A stretch of DNA of 64,000 bases from Bradysia coprophila (GCF_014529535.1 NW_023503608.1:1426001-1490000); one strand, 5' to 3'. Shown: positions 1 to 11,430, numbered from the stretch's first letter. The notes: a model not told the origin generated them from the letters alone. Made by a program: numbers and translations.

Positions 1-3000
1 ATCGTACGAACATCCAGGCAACAGTCCGCGAATACGATAGTTTCCATTCTTCTCGGTCGTAGCATCCTCCTGATGGCTGATCTCACACGGTTCTTTCGCC
101 GTAGTAGCAACAAGTACATTTGGGAATGGCTCACCGGACAATGTGGTAACTGTTCCAAATATTGAGTAGGCGACACGCTTTCCACTCAATTCGACGTTGA
201 TCGTTTCGCCATCAGCCACGTCAATGACCTTTGAGTGTGGCTCGAATTTGTATTCTTTCATCATTGCCCTCAAGTAATACTGGCCTGGTGACAGTGAGTG
301 ATACTTGATCGTACCGTCGTCGCTTGTGACCAAGTTTTTACGATAACTTTCTGCTCCAGATAAAGACAGTAGAACCTGGAAATGAGAGAAAGAAAAACAT
401 TTAGATATCGGAAATGTTACTTACAGTCGACTTACCCCTGGCAGCAGATTCTGTTGCTCATCTCGAACAACCGCAATAATTTCGCATAGCTTGTGTGCCT
501 TAAACAGTTGGTTGACTTTGTCGTATTCACTGAACACGTACGATTCTTTGAAGGCAGTGAGTTCAACCGTTAGGCTACCATCAAATGGACCGAATTTGAA
601 AGAGCCACTCTGATCGGATTTTGTTTCAAGATCGCCCAATGCTGGATTGTTGGGGAATTTCAGTGTTATGACCGCATCGCTAATTGGTGGATTGATTTTT
701 CCATTGATTATCATGCCTTTGGTGGCGTAAAACGAAAATGCATTCTGTGGAAAAAGGAAATGGCAAATGTCAGTTCAATTCGTACGTCCTTGCGAATGGA
801 TAGATCGACGTACTTCCAAACAATCACTACCACCGATAATTTCTCTCTTTTCCGGTTTGAACAGCATCACATCATTTTTAGGCACGACAACAATACGTTC
901 ATCCAACTGTAAATCAAAGTCATGTCGATACACGAACAATCCATCGCTTTTTTGTTTATCAGCAACCAAATCCACTGTTTCCACATTATTCGAACGCTCT
1001 ACAACGAACTTATAGTTAGCGTTGACGTCGGAGAGTAGTCGAACGCCATTTTTATGTTTGACCGCAGTTACAACGGCCTGTTGAACATCATTGGTGTGCA
1101 TAAAGGGGGGAACATTGGCATCGTATGAATGGCATCCGACGAAGTTGATGATGTACTGGCCATACTTTGTTACGCAGAACTGATTCAATCCGGTGACAAG
1201 TTGAATTTCCTCTGATTGATCGGATTGATTGGCAGCATTCAATTTGTAAGTCATCTGAAATGTGAATAGATTGCTTGACTATACAGTTACGGTTAGAAAA
1301 TCCGAAACTCACTTTAGTGCTGTGACTGCTGATCACCGACATTTTATAGCCGATCTGCACAAACGGAGGAATAGTTTCCGTGGCTGACTTTACGTTTAAC
1401 GTAATTGTGGTACTCTCCCAACACAGAGACGATGGAGTGGGAACAGTTACTTCATAGGTGCCAGGTAAAACTTCCGAAAATGCGTATTTGCCGTCTGTAA
1501 GTGAAACGAAAAATGGTCGACATCCCAGTCGGTTAGACTAACGAAAGTGAAACTTTAGCACAAGTTTGGGGAACACTTACTTTTGAGCAATGCTATGGAC
1601 TGTTTTCCATCGTGCTTTCCACTCGAATCCAAAGAGTGTAGTGTCACCGATATGTCATTACAATTTGAACCAGAATCGGGTAGGCATTTCACACTTCCAG
1701 TTACCGTAGCCCGTAGCTGTGAGAAAATAATGCCAGACACCGGCGATGAGGACACTTCGATGTTTTGTTGGATGGGGAAGAATCTAAAATTTAATGTGTT
1801 AGCCGTTAACGCCTCTTACGAACGATAGTCAACAGTCTTACTGGATGCGATCATCTGAGCTGGTTAAAATTTCAGCAGAATAACGACCATTCGGTAGATA
1901 GACACACCATTCACCCGTCTGTGGTGCGGACTGGACTTGAGTGTGGAAGGTTGAGGAATGTTTGGTCAGTGCAACTGTGTGCGATTGTTGTGATACAACT
2001 TGTCCACACACTTTAAACGCTGCAACAGTGATGTCCGGAATGACTGGATTGGCGGTTGATATTTTTACAGTTTGATCATTGAATTGTAGCATGTCAGCTT
2101 CGACTTGAATGGTATACGTTCCCGCCTTAATATTAGTTACAACGTATGTCCCATCTGAGTGCGTGGTGGCCACTTCCTTTCCATTAAACTTTATTTTGGC
2201 ATTGCCAACACCGAAACTATTCGAAGCTGCTAGAACTCGACCGGATGCACTGAATCCAGTTATTTCGAATGATTCCGAAATGTCGAGTCTATCCTTGACG
2301 ACATCGATTTCAATAGAATCTGGTTTGATGAAAAGATCGACTTTTTTGCGTTGGAAGTAAGGTCTGACTAGATACTGGCCTGAACCGAGACCACTAAACG
2401 AATAAACACCATTCACCACTGTTGCAACACAGACCGGTTTCGTTGAGTAATTTTCGTTGTTCGACGATATTTGAGGTAGACTGGACGCGTCACATTTAAC
2501 AACGGAATTGGATCCAACTTTCTTGAAAAGTACAATCTGAATGTCGATGGTTGATTGAGAGTCTAGCAGAAATTTTCCTCGGACATCGAATCCCGATACA
2601 ACGAAAGATTTTGGTGGCAATTCGGTGTTTCCAGTGTTCACAATGACTGTGCGCTCGGCTTGCTCAAAGTGCCAACTAAAATTCGAAAGTTTGTTAAGTC
2701 TTATCCGCCAATCGTTTAAGTCATGCGGTCTACATACGTGTCTCGTTTCACTTTAATAGTATATTTGCCGGGTATAACAGGTGTGAAATAGAAAATACCA
2801 TTAGCATCCGAAACAGTCGTTCTGACGTCTTGTTTATTCTCGGATTTTAATTCAACATCGACTCCTTTGGCACCACCATCTCGGCCGGATATCTCAACTT
2901 TCCCCGTTATGCCGAAACCCTGAAAGCGATTGATTGTTGCGGTGTTTCTAACGAAACTATTTCACTGCCACTCTACCTTAAACGAGAAATTGACGTCCTT

Positions 3001-3569
3001 CCCCAGACTGCAAATATCGGTTTCACCATCGAATGAGATTTCGATTTGTTCTGGTTCAAAGCTCCATCCGGGAGGCGGTGAAATTTTCAGAATATAATCG
3101 CCTTTGTCATAGACGGGTAGGAAGTAGTAACCATTTCCTGGTGAACAGTCTGTGTGGTCTCTGAGACTCCCCTGCTTTGTGAGTCTGAAATTGTCAATTA
3201 AATTTTCGTGTTGAGTCCACCATTATAACCTCAATGATAATAAATTTCGTAATTGATGTGAGAAAAGATGAGAAAAAATTTCTTTAAAATAAAATATCTT
3301 GACGGCCTCGGTGGACTGCAAAGGAAAATAATCTCGAATCTAACGACTCTGTTCAAGAAATGAGGCCAAATCGGTCAATTTACTATTTTTAATTGAAAAT
3401 CGATATATCTAGTCTGAACTTACAATTTCACTTCGACTTTTGAGAAGTCTATTTCGGCATGACTTTTAATGAAACCTCCACAGCCGAGAATCTCGTCTGT
3501 ACGCACACATATCACAAAAGTGGATAAATAAATTGAGAAAACACCCAAAATAAAGTGAAATAAATTCAT
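1..3569 (-). CDS. NOMO: NOMO (nodal modulator), 5' nine exons, gene runs off the window
   Basis: ER-membrane protein with a large lumenal arm of repeated beta-sandwich (carboxypeptidase-regulatory/prealbumin-like) domains. In animals NOMO joins nicalin and TMEM147 in the BOS complex of the multipass translocon. Exons on the minus strand: 3424-3569, 2977-3184, 2738-2919, 1842-2675, 1581-1783, 1313-1494, 814-1254, 436-744 and 1-375; all joins keep phase and give 960 codons. The start was chosen because MNLFHFILGVFSIYLSTFV is a good signal peptide followed by DEILGCGGFIKS, the usual NOMO N-terminus. Other family landmarks are TDCSPGNGYYFLPVYDKGDY, PPPGWSFEPEQIE, VLLSLSGAESY, SPGQYYLRAMMKEYKFEP and RIRGLLPGCSYD. 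The vertebrate protein has about 1220 residues, so roughly 250 residues including the C-terminal membrane segment lie beyond position 1. Identity is secure; exon edges rest on splice-site reading. Confidence 0.95.
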
Positions 3570-3898
3570 AATTTTTCGTGTAAAATGAGACAGCAACTTG
3601 ATGGATATGGTCGAGGTGTATGATAAACCACAAGAAAAGTGACATTCAGCTGATTGAACTATTGTGCCATCTACATTCCGAAATTCGGTGGATTGCATGC
3701 ATAATAATTATCACGGTGTGACCGGTGTGTATAATAGTATAAGTGTTCAATGATAGTAGTTTGATAAAATGAATGATTCATAATTAAATAAATGTGAGTT
3801 AGACAGAAAGGGATGTTACAATGCCTCGTAACATATAAATTGCTGATTATTTTATTGGCTAAGTGTACATGTAATAGTACATTACTTATCAATGGGGC

Positions 3899-3984
3899 AA
3901 ATGATGGAAATGATACTTCTTGTGTGAAATTTGACGATCGAGGCGTAGTCGAGGTCGGTAAACACAGTACCATTTCCATCATTT
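3899..3984. repeat. Short hairpin element, shared-core family
   Basis: Near-perfect 18 bp arms (AAATGATGGAAATGATAC and its inverse) enclose a core with GATCGAGGCGTAGTCGAGGTC and TAAACACA. Nearly the same core sits inside the differently armed elements at 4529-4660 and 4798-5072. Confidence 0.6.
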
Positions 3985-4004
3985 ACCTAATTGTCAAGTA
4001 AGGT

Positions 4005-4069
4005 ATATTCAAAAACTTGAGGTTTTACATCCGTGCAGTAAAGTTAAGTTTACCTCACGTTTTTGAATA
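4005..4069. repeat. Short hairpin, about 20 bp arms
   Basis: ATTCAAAAACTTGAGG on the left pairs with CCTCACGTTTTTGAAT on the right, with one mismatch, around a loop of about 30 bases. It begins 20 bases after the preceding hairpin. Function unknown; probably a miniature foldback transposon remnant. Confidence 0.5.
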
Positions 4070-4528
4070 AAATCATCGACTACATATTAAATAATAATTA
4101 GTAATGGCCTAATTGAATTTTCGATTACATCTTTTCAACTTACCTCCTTCTGATGTTATACATTGAATGTTATCATCTGTTGACTCAGTGTTGATCTAAT
4201 GAATTTTTCTAAAATATTGGACCCTTATTTTAGCCTTCCGGACCAGATAACACCATGTCAGATGAATTTGAGACTATTTCTTTAAAATGAACAGGCCTAA
4301 TCCTTACACAGAAGACAGGATCGGACTCACCATATGAGGCGACTTGGAAGGTCATAAGTGCGTCTTTAGTAATTTAATTGAATCTGCTATATTCCTTTTA
4401 ATAAAGCGCCTTCTCTTCACTTGGCGCCCACTCCTACATTTCACAGGATCCTATTGGTAAGGTAACCAGTTGGGTCCTGACAGAAAGAGAGTACTTACAT
4501 ACATCGAAAACACAACTATGTCTTTTAC

Positions 4529-4660
4529 ATAACTAGGTATAAAAAGATGAAAAGTAAAGGCTCGTGTGAATTTTGTTGATCGGAGGCGTAGCCGAGGCCA
4601 ATAATCAAACCGTTTGTCACAATCGTATACGAGACTTTTCATCTTTTTATCCCGAGTTAT
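4529..4660. repeat. Foldback element with 26 bp arms, shared core (copy 1)
   Basis: The outer arms read ATAACTAGGTATAAAAAGATG on the left and, inverted, ATAACTCGGGATAAAAAGATG on the right. The inside carries GTGTGA, TTTGTTGATC, GAGGCGTAGCCGAGG. This is a miniature inverted-repeat element related to the copy at 4798-5072. No coding capacity. Confidence 0.6.
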
Positions 4661-4797
4661 AGAATGGAGATCGAAAGTAGTGTATGAAACATGAAAGGTA
4701 CGAATTTTTGACCCTACGGTCGAAAGTGGCATAATAAACATACCTAGGGAAAACAAGAAATTGGTTTAGGTTTCAAAAGCATGACTTTACTTGACTT

Positions 4798-5072
4798 AGG
4801 GATAAAAAGATGAAAGTAGAATTTTCGTGTGATTTTTGTTGATCCGAGGCGAAGCCGAGGTCAATAAACACATGAAAACGAGACTTTTCATTTTTAGTAA
4901 ATGAGTTATGTAATGGATTTTACATGCTGAGGGCGTCGAAAGACGTGCTAAAAACATGAAAAGTACGGTTTTCGACGCATGTAACATGTAAAATCCATTA
5001 CATAGCTCGGGATAAAAGTGAGAAGCCTCGTTTTCTTGTGTTTATTGACTTCGGCTTTACCTCCGACCTCTG
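4798..5072. repeat. Nested palindromic element, shared core (copy 2 plus an inverted partial copy)
   Basis: The left half (4798-4905) repeats the 4529-4660 element: AGGGATAAAAAGATGAAAGT, then GATCCGAGGCGAAGCCGAGG, then CAATAAACACA. Positions 4842-4928 are then found again, inverted, at 4983-5072, meeting at a tight inner palindrome (ATGGATTTTACATG against CATGTAAAATCCAT). The result is a long hairpin built from two opposed copies of one unit. Confidence 0.6.
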
Positions 5073-5442
5073 TTTTAGAAAGTGTCTGAAGCATAAGCGT
5101 ATCATCGGTGTAGTGTATCGAGTCTGTTGCTTTATCTTCAAATAGTTTTTCCATAATATTTAGCAAATAGTATCACAGACTATACATAGGCCGGTGCTTA
5201 TTTGTGTCGTTAATCCTGTTACATCATTTGTTGAAAGTATCTCCTAGTGTTTGATGTAAAGTCTTCTACTTCATATGTTCAGATAACAAATGTTGTTGTT
5301 CTTCGTAAATGCAAACCAATCACTTTGTCGGGGATACATTGCGTTTATGACAAATCAATGTGTTTAATATATACTATTAACGAAAAAACTTATAAAATAT
5401 CAATTCCAGTTCAAAAAAAAAGTAGTCGACGACGTTAATAAA

Positions 5443-5624
5443 CCTTTCACAGACAGCAATTACCAGTATAATTCTTTATAATTCTATCGAGTCTGTTACT
5501 TCCTTTGATCTAAGCATTTTCAACAGTCTGAAGCAAAATCTTTTGCATCATTTTACTACTATAAAATCACATTAGCAAGAGCTATTTTTTGTCGTCTTTG
5601 TCGATAACAGATGACTGTGAAAGG
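5443..5624 (-). repeat. MITE-like element with CCTTTCACAG ends (dispersed family)
   Basis: Ends are CCTTTCACAGACA on the left and TGACTGTGAAAGG on the right, so inverted. The interior on the minus strand reads ATCATCTGTTATCGACAAAGACGAC and further on has an AAAGATTTTGC-type motif. The same landmarks recur at 10901-11015, 19222-19325, 45521-45791 and 63192-63296. It lies about 100 bases downstream of the DUF4706 stop codon. Confidence 0.55.
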
Positions 5625-5725
5625 CGAATAATGTTACAGTTTGACTTAGGACTAGTATCTAAAAACCGGTGTCAATGTTACAGTGCTCTTTTTTAGTTCT
5701 TTTGCAACCAATTTACCAATATATT

Positions 5726-6511
5726 CTACCAATTTTGCAGGAAGTCATAGGTTTTCTTCAGTTCTGATGCCTTCAGCAAAGTACTAAACTCCTCCACATT
5801 GTTGTCCTCTTCCGATGTCAATGAATTAGATGGTTCCATGCTGCTCACGAATTGATATTCACTCTCTTGACTCGTCTTGCCCGCCGAGCCCGTTGATCCA
5901 TTGAAGTTCATAAATTTGGACAAAAAGTTCTTGTTCGTCAGGTTACAGCTATCACCAAATGCAACATTGATCTGCTGAATGGAAGTTGCTTCGCAGTCAT
6001 TGCTGGAATTTCGTTTATTGACATTGGGCGGTGGGGGTGGTGGTAGTTTCATTTTTGAAATTTGATGTTTTCTCTCTGGACCGTCGACCACATCTTGATC
6101 CGCCAAACCAAATATATTCAAATTGATTTGACTCTTTGTTTTCATCGAGAACGGTGCCGAATGTTCGTCTCTTACACTAACGCCACTGACATCGTCGTGG
6201 TTCTTCTTCAATCCGGTTTTGATCTTTGCAAAAGTAGACAGATTTCGTCCATCATATAGATAACCCTTCGAAGGGGTACCATGGTCTGGTGATCGGGATT
6301 TTACCGATGATGGCGTACACTCAATATACTTGAGTATTAAGTCGGGTTTTATGAGTTGTTCGTTAATTACATCGTTTCGTTCTTGAGGCTTAAATTCATA
6401 CCAGAGGTGCTCGTAGTTCGATGATATTTCATCGATGTCGGCTTTTATTTTCGCAGCAATTGGATTTATTGACGAAAAATATGATTCTGCGGCAAGTTCC
6501 AGTGTAGTCAT
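5726..6511 (-). CDS. C1orf198-like protein (DUF4706 family), single exon
   Basis: A 261-residue protein encoded without introns. It matches the C1orf198/DUF4706 family in three places: the N-terminal YFSSINPIAAKI (residues 11-22) followed by a helix ending QERNDVINEQL; the central DEHSAPFSMKTKSQINL (115-131), the most diagnostic block; and the extreme C-terminus KKTYDFLQNW, which mirrors the KTGFDFLDNW end of the vertebrate protein. Between them are low-complexity stretches, including a six-proline run (KLPPPPPPNVN). No signal peptide, membrane segment or catalytic motif is seen. The molecular function of this family is not established; a cytoplasmic adaptor-like role would be a guess. The start is the first ATG before the conserved block. 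It is divergently oriented to LRSAM1, with 728 bases between start codons. Confidence 0.9.
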   Translation of the reverse strand: MTTLELAAESYFSSINPIAAKIKADIDEISSNYEHLWYEFKPQERNDVINEQLIKPDLILKYIECTPSSVKSRSPDHGTPSKGYLYDGRNLSTFAKIKTGLKKNHDDVSGVSVRDEHSAPFSMKTKSQINLNIFGLADQDVVDGPERKHQISKMKLPPPPPPNVNKRNSSNDCEATSIQQINVAFGDSCNLTNKNFLSKFMNFNGSTGSAGKTSQESEYQFVSSMEPSNSLTSEEDNNVEEFSTLLKASELKKTYDFLQNW

Positions 6512-7239
6512 TGTTGCTCCTTTGTTGGCGATATGTCGGCGAAATTGGATGGATATTATGGTAATATCTTAAATAACGTTTTTTCACGGCAAATCAAACT
6601 TGCACTCGGTTCGATTGTGCACTTGCGATTGAAATGCATCAATCGGACATGATTGAATGAAGTCTCTTTGATTGAGCCCAAACAAAAGCTATTTTTGTTT
6701 CACACAAACACACCCCAATTGTAATGCTAAACAGTGCAATAAACAAATTAAAGTTCATTGATAGAGATTGAAAAACGTCAATGTTCTTGCGTCATCTGAC
6801 GTTATTATTCGGAACTAAACGCAACGGGTTAATTTTACCATTGTAAACCCAGAAGGTACTTATCAATAAAGGGGCTCTGTCATCCAAGTCTGTCAAAGAT
6901 TCGCAAACTCATAATACTGTGCAATCTTTTCTCTTGGTATTAATTGTTGATAAGATATGAAATAATTGATGCAGCTAAGTGAAATAAAATAAAATTGAAA
7001 ATTTAATAGCAGCAATCAAACTCGGCTCGTTGTCGGTATATAGATCGATTTCTATGATAAAATAATCGAGAATAATTGTCGAGATATTGATTTTGGGTAA
7101 GTACGCAAAAGAACGTAAATTGTGCTTGTTACATTAACATCGTTGTTATTCTTGTTGCTTTTATTGTCGTGCAGAACTAATTTTGGAATTTAATAATTTT
7201 GTCGACATTTCACTCACAATCAATTCTTGTACTGTATGG
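6512..7239. promoter_or_regulatory. Shared upstream region of the DUF4706 gene and LRSAM1, with a probable 5'-UTR intron
   Basis: The two genes are head to head, so both promoters must lie in or near these 728 bases. On the LRSAM1 side a good donor (GGGTAAGTACG, intron from 7097) and acceptor (TTATTGTCGTGCAG, ending 7174) define a probable 78-base intron in the 5' untranslated leader. No convincing TATA box was picked out by eye. Whether this is one bidirectional promoter or two is inference. Confidence 0.5.
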
Positions 7240-9969
7240 ATGGGTTGCCAGATATCCCGAAAAAATGATTCAGATCAATCAAACGATCTAGTCATTACGG
7301 CCGAATCACAATCAACAATGACCAATCAGTATCCCGATGCGGACATCAACTACAAGGCTAGATTGGAAAAGAAATTGTGTTTGGTGAGACTGGGTTGAAA
7401 TATCTTACGATTGGCAGTTTGGACGGCAACTTTTCGTGTGTTTTTTATAGGCAAAGGAAACTCCCGAACCTGAATTCGATCTTTCCGATTGTCAGCTGAA
7501 AGATGTGCCATCGGGAGTGTTTGTTATGTGTAGAGTGTTACGAAAAGAGAAACTACTGCTGAATCGAAATAAATTGCGAACGCTGAACGGTGGTGGTCTA
7601 TTGGGAGACTTGACGTTGTTGCAGATACTCGATTTGAGATGGAACAATTTACGAAAATTACCGGAGAACCTTTCTGTTCTGCAGAACCTGCGTGTAACAT
7701 TACTTCACAACCATTAAGTTTCTCTCGATATTACGATCCATTACCCATTTTCAGGAACTGATGGTTTCCCACAATCAACTTGAGTCACTTCCGTCGAGCA
7801 TTAACCGCATGAGAAACTTGGAATTACTCGACGTGTCGCACAACAATCTCACCGAAATCAATCCAATCAATTGCATGTCACACCTTCGGATTCTGAATAT
7901 TGCAGCCAATCCGAAATTATTCACTCTACCGAACGAACTGGCCACCTGTGATAGTCTTGTCGATATAGTGCTGTCCAATGAAATAATTACCCATCCGCCG
8001 GCAAATGTATTGGAACTAGGAACATTGCAAATTTTAAATTTTCTAACCACGGGCGAAGTGGATATGAATGCACAACCGCAGAGGATACCGTGGCAGGATT
8101 CACCGGTTTTGGTTTCAGAGGAATTTGGTGCTGTGAATGATACTAAGTTTGAATATACGAAATTTGCTAATCAAAAGGTTTGACACATTTGTGAGATGGT
8201 GCTCTTGTTGCACAGTGGACTTATCGTACTTTAACTTACAGTTTATAGAACACGAACAGCTAGAAACAAACTCTCAACTGGAGGCCCAGTTGTATTTGAA
8301 GCAACAGAAGCGAAATCAAGAGGTTAGTGTACATGAACTGTTACCGTAGACGGAAAATTAATCGACTTCGTCCATTTGTCTCAGTTTTTGGAACAGCTGT
8401 TACAGCAGCAAAATCAAAACGATGATCTAGTTAACAAATTGCAGCAGGAAAAGGATTCACAACGAAATAAACTGATCGACGATATATTGGAAGGTGAGCG
8501 AAGTCGCTATAACATCGACGAATCAACTAAAATTCGTTTTCCTTTCCAGCCGAAAGAAATGCCAGCCTTGTCGTGGAAAATCTTCTCAATCTCAAAAATG
8601 AGCCCGATCCAACGTTGCTGGAACTGGAGCACCGAGAACAGCAAATTTTACTCGAACAGCTTCACATTCAACACGATGATCTGCGTAAACAAGAGGTTCT
8701 ATCCGCAATGTCCAACATTCTGGCAGCCGAGGCCAAGAAAATCGAAAATTACCAGGATCAGCGAGACATTACCACTCGGAATATACTGAACAATGAACAC
8801 GAAACAAATCTGTTGCTCAGCAATATGTTCGCGAACAACGATCGAGACCGGACTGAAGTTGTGATAAAGATAATGCAAGACGAAGACTTGCAGAAGAGTG
8901 CCGTAGTCACGCTGATAGCTGGGAATGATGCGAGAACGTGGGGCTTGATGGAACAGATGCGTATTGTGGAGTCACAGTTAGCCGCAATGACTTGTTACGA
9001 AATCGAACGCAAGAAATTGACTGCGGATGAACAATTGGTGAGTTGATTCGTCCACCAGAATTGTATTTTTGGGAGGTTGTGCTCATCACAAACTTTTTTT
9101 TCAATTAACTGCATTTGCAGAACGAGCAATCTAGTCAACGGCTGAATTTGACCTGCATTTTGATCGATTTAATGGAACAGCAAGAGAGTCGACGAAAACA
9201 GGTATGGCTATCGGCTTATTTCATACCTATTACCTGATATGTTACTAATAACTTCATCCTAATGTAGCTCTTCGACACTCTGATCGACATTGAACAGCAA
9301 AACAAATTTCAACAAGAAGATTTCTGGCTTCTGCAATACCAGAAGCTTATCGACTCAAGGCCAGCCGATTTGTCCGTATCTGCAAATAGTGTTGATCCTG
9401 CGCTCGGTTACAATTTCCTTGTAAATGGTGTGGTTCACTGTTTGCCTTTCTTATCGAAAATTTGGCACACTAAGGGAAAAGACCTGGCTAGCATTACGGA
9501 CGATGACTTGAGTTCGGCTGGAATTTCGAAAGCAATCGATCGATCGAACATACTGTTATCTATCAAACAGTTTCTGGACATGGATCGACCGGTCACTGCA
9601 AGCTCTTCAATTAAGCAATCGGATAGTGTTGCTGATGTTGATGTTCAACAACCAACGATTGCTAAGGATGATATGCAGAAAGGGGAACTATTGGCGGAGT
9701 GCGTCATTTGCATGGAAAATTCGGTAAGTTTTTTTGGTTGTGATAAGCCACTTCGGAATTGAATTCATTTGGTGTTGGAAGACACCTGGCACCAACATAC
9801 TTTTTACTTTCTCCGTTCCTAAAACATAATTTTTTCCTCTTTGCAGTGCCAGATCATATTTTTGCCGTGTGGTCACATGTGTTGCTGCCTGAACTGCCAC
9901 AACGATGTTCAATTATGTCCGATGTGCCGTTCTGAAATCGACCGCCGAATCAAAGTGATTCAGCCTTAA
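7240..9969 (+). CDS. LRSAM1: LRSAM1-type E3 ubiquitin ligase (LRR, coiled coil, SAM, RING), complete
   Basis: RING-type E3 ligase; in vertebrates LRSAM1 ubiquitinates TSG101 and acts in endosomal sorting and antibacterial autophagy. Exons: 7240-7383, 7451-7693, 7755-8177, 8242-8322, 8385-8493, 8550-9037, 9121-9201, 9268-9723, 9847-9969. All phases fit, giving 715 residues against about 723 in human. Order: KARLEKKLCLAKE N-terminus, leucine-rich repeats (about 49-190, e.g. LQILDLRWNNLRKLPENL), long glutamine-rich coiled coil (about 260-555), SAM domain (about 566-628), C3HC4 RING (668-702: CVIC, CGHMC, CPMC) and the short tail RRIKVIQP. All RING metal ligands are present. The start ATG gives MGCQISRK, an acylation-type N-terminus not found in human. 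The PTAP/PSAP motifs found before the human RING are missing. The fourth exon start (8242) follows a weak donor GTTTGA, but the phase is right. Confidence 0.95.
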
Positions 9970-10900
9970 AGAAATCCTATACTATACACGAAACCGAGGA
10001 TACCATAATTCGTACACACGTGAGGGTGTTGTCTTATTGAAATTTTTAAGAGTTTAATTCTTAGCACAATATGAGACTTGAATATGAAGCATCCTAATTT
10101 CTATTTTTCCAACTGTGTGGAAACAAAACACATACACACAAAAGACGGTGATTGATGTGCTTGTGAAGTGATTATCTAACTTGTTTTTTTGATTCAACAC
10201 ATCGATTGCATCGTTAAAGCAATATTATAGCGTTGCCAAAGCATTAAATAAGGAAATTTAAAACAAAAATTTATTTCACCTCGCTGGTTTTTGTTAGTTG
10301 CAACGCCAAACAATCGTGAGACATGTTCTTAGTTATTTAAAGGATGGTTAGGATTTTAGATGAGTCTTAGACTAAATGGGACTATATTGAAAAATAGCAC
10401 CCCTTCGGGGTGAGAAGGGAGATTAAAAATCATCTGAGAAATTCTCTTGAAAATTAAGAGGATTTTCTTTGTCGATCTTTAAGGATTTTCCTCAACTGTG
10501 GAATGTTTCCGGGCATATTTTTAGGATGTACGTACTGAGAATTTGGAGTAAATTTAAGGTTTTTCTTGAAAAAGAAAATCCATTTTTCCAATCGATTTTA
10601 TTTATTGGCCGGATGAACAGGTCGGCTAAGACTAAAGTCGTCTGACTTTACAAATCGACGAAAATTGATATTCGAGCATAAAATTCGAATTTTGTTGGTC
10701 CCCACAACCCGAGCGAACTCAACAACAAAGATTTAGCACGAACAGAACGAGGGATAAATGCAAAATGATCTAAAATCAATCATACAACATAGGCGTACCG
10801 AATGTAACTTTTGAAGCTAGTAGAAGAAATCGCAGGTAATAGTATGTTGCCGGCCAGCACAGTGCTCTAGAAATCTGTCTGCACCTGTTTTTTACCTCAA

Positions 10901-11015
10901 TCATCTGTTATTGATAACGACCTAAAGAATAAACCACAACCTCTGACTAATGCGGTCTTATATAATAGCAAACGCATGTTCAGAGTAATGAAGTAAAAGA
11001 TTTTAAATCAATCTT
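10901..11015 (+). repeat. Dispersed repeat family copy (TCATCTGTTATTGATAACGAC)
   Basis: It begins TCATCTGTTATTGATAACGA and ends with ATGAAGTAAAAGATTTTAAA followed by TCAATC. These two landmarks, in this order and at similar spacing, are shared with the copies at 45521-45639 and 45673-45791 and in looser form elsewhere. No coding capacity. Confidence 0.45.
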
Positions 11016-11235
11016 TTGAATGAAGCTATAATTTTCTACATGACTGGGAAAACACAATTTTTGATGGTCATTTAGACCACTGTAAGTTTGAAAAGTAAGA
11101 CCCATTTTGAGAATACTTTGGCCGAACGTTATCTCGAACGAAAATTTGTGGAATATCGGCGAAGTTGAAGATATATGGCAACGATGATTAGGAGAAGAAA
11201 ATGGATCTAGATCGGACACACTCTACGTAGATCCA

Positions 11236-11430
11236 GCGACGACATAGCAAAAGCTGCGCTAGATTGGAACAGAAAGAGAGGACGTCCAAAAATTACGTGG
11301 AAAAGGACGATCCAGCAACCAAGGAAAAACCTGGAATGAAGTCAAAGCCTTGGCGAAGAATCGTGTTCGCTAACGATATTTTGTTGGTGCCCTACGCTCC
11401 CCCGCGAAGTAGGACAAGATGATGATGATT
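11236..11430 (+). pseudogene. Decayed 3' end of a non-LTR retrotransposon (LINE) reverse-transcriptase ORF
   Basis: Conceptual translation gives DDIAKAALDWNRKRGRPKI followed by TWKRTIQ in one frame, then, after a one-base shift, KTWNEVKALAKNRVR, a stop, and finally VGALRSPAK with a stop. This is the typical C-terminal tail of insect LINE polyproteins (GRPK-x-TW-RR, then EVKALAxxR-RW, then VxALxSSxx). It ends in a GATGATGATG run, resembling the simple-repeat tails of such elements. Stops and frameshifts show it is dead. No upstream reverse-transcriptase core was recognised, so it is a 5'-truncated copy. Confidence 0.75.

Larger units (their letters stand above)
3570..5725. other. Intergenic region between NOMO and the DUF4706 gene, full of foldback repeats
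   Basis: I see no gene here. NOMO (start at 3569) and the DUF4706 gene (stop at 5726) are both on the minus strand, so this is the NOMO upstream region plus the 3' flank of its neighbour. It contains several small inverted-repeat elements (3899-3984, 4005-4069, 4529-4660, 4798-5072, 5443-5624), listed separately. Short open frames in it, such as 3671-3982 and 4451-4756, fall on these palindromes and look accidental. Confidence 0.6.

Noticed and set aside
3671-4987. Several 60-100 codon open frames upstream of NOMO
   Set aside because: They coincide with palindromic repeats and appear in related form wherever the repeat occurs; no domain or splice structure.
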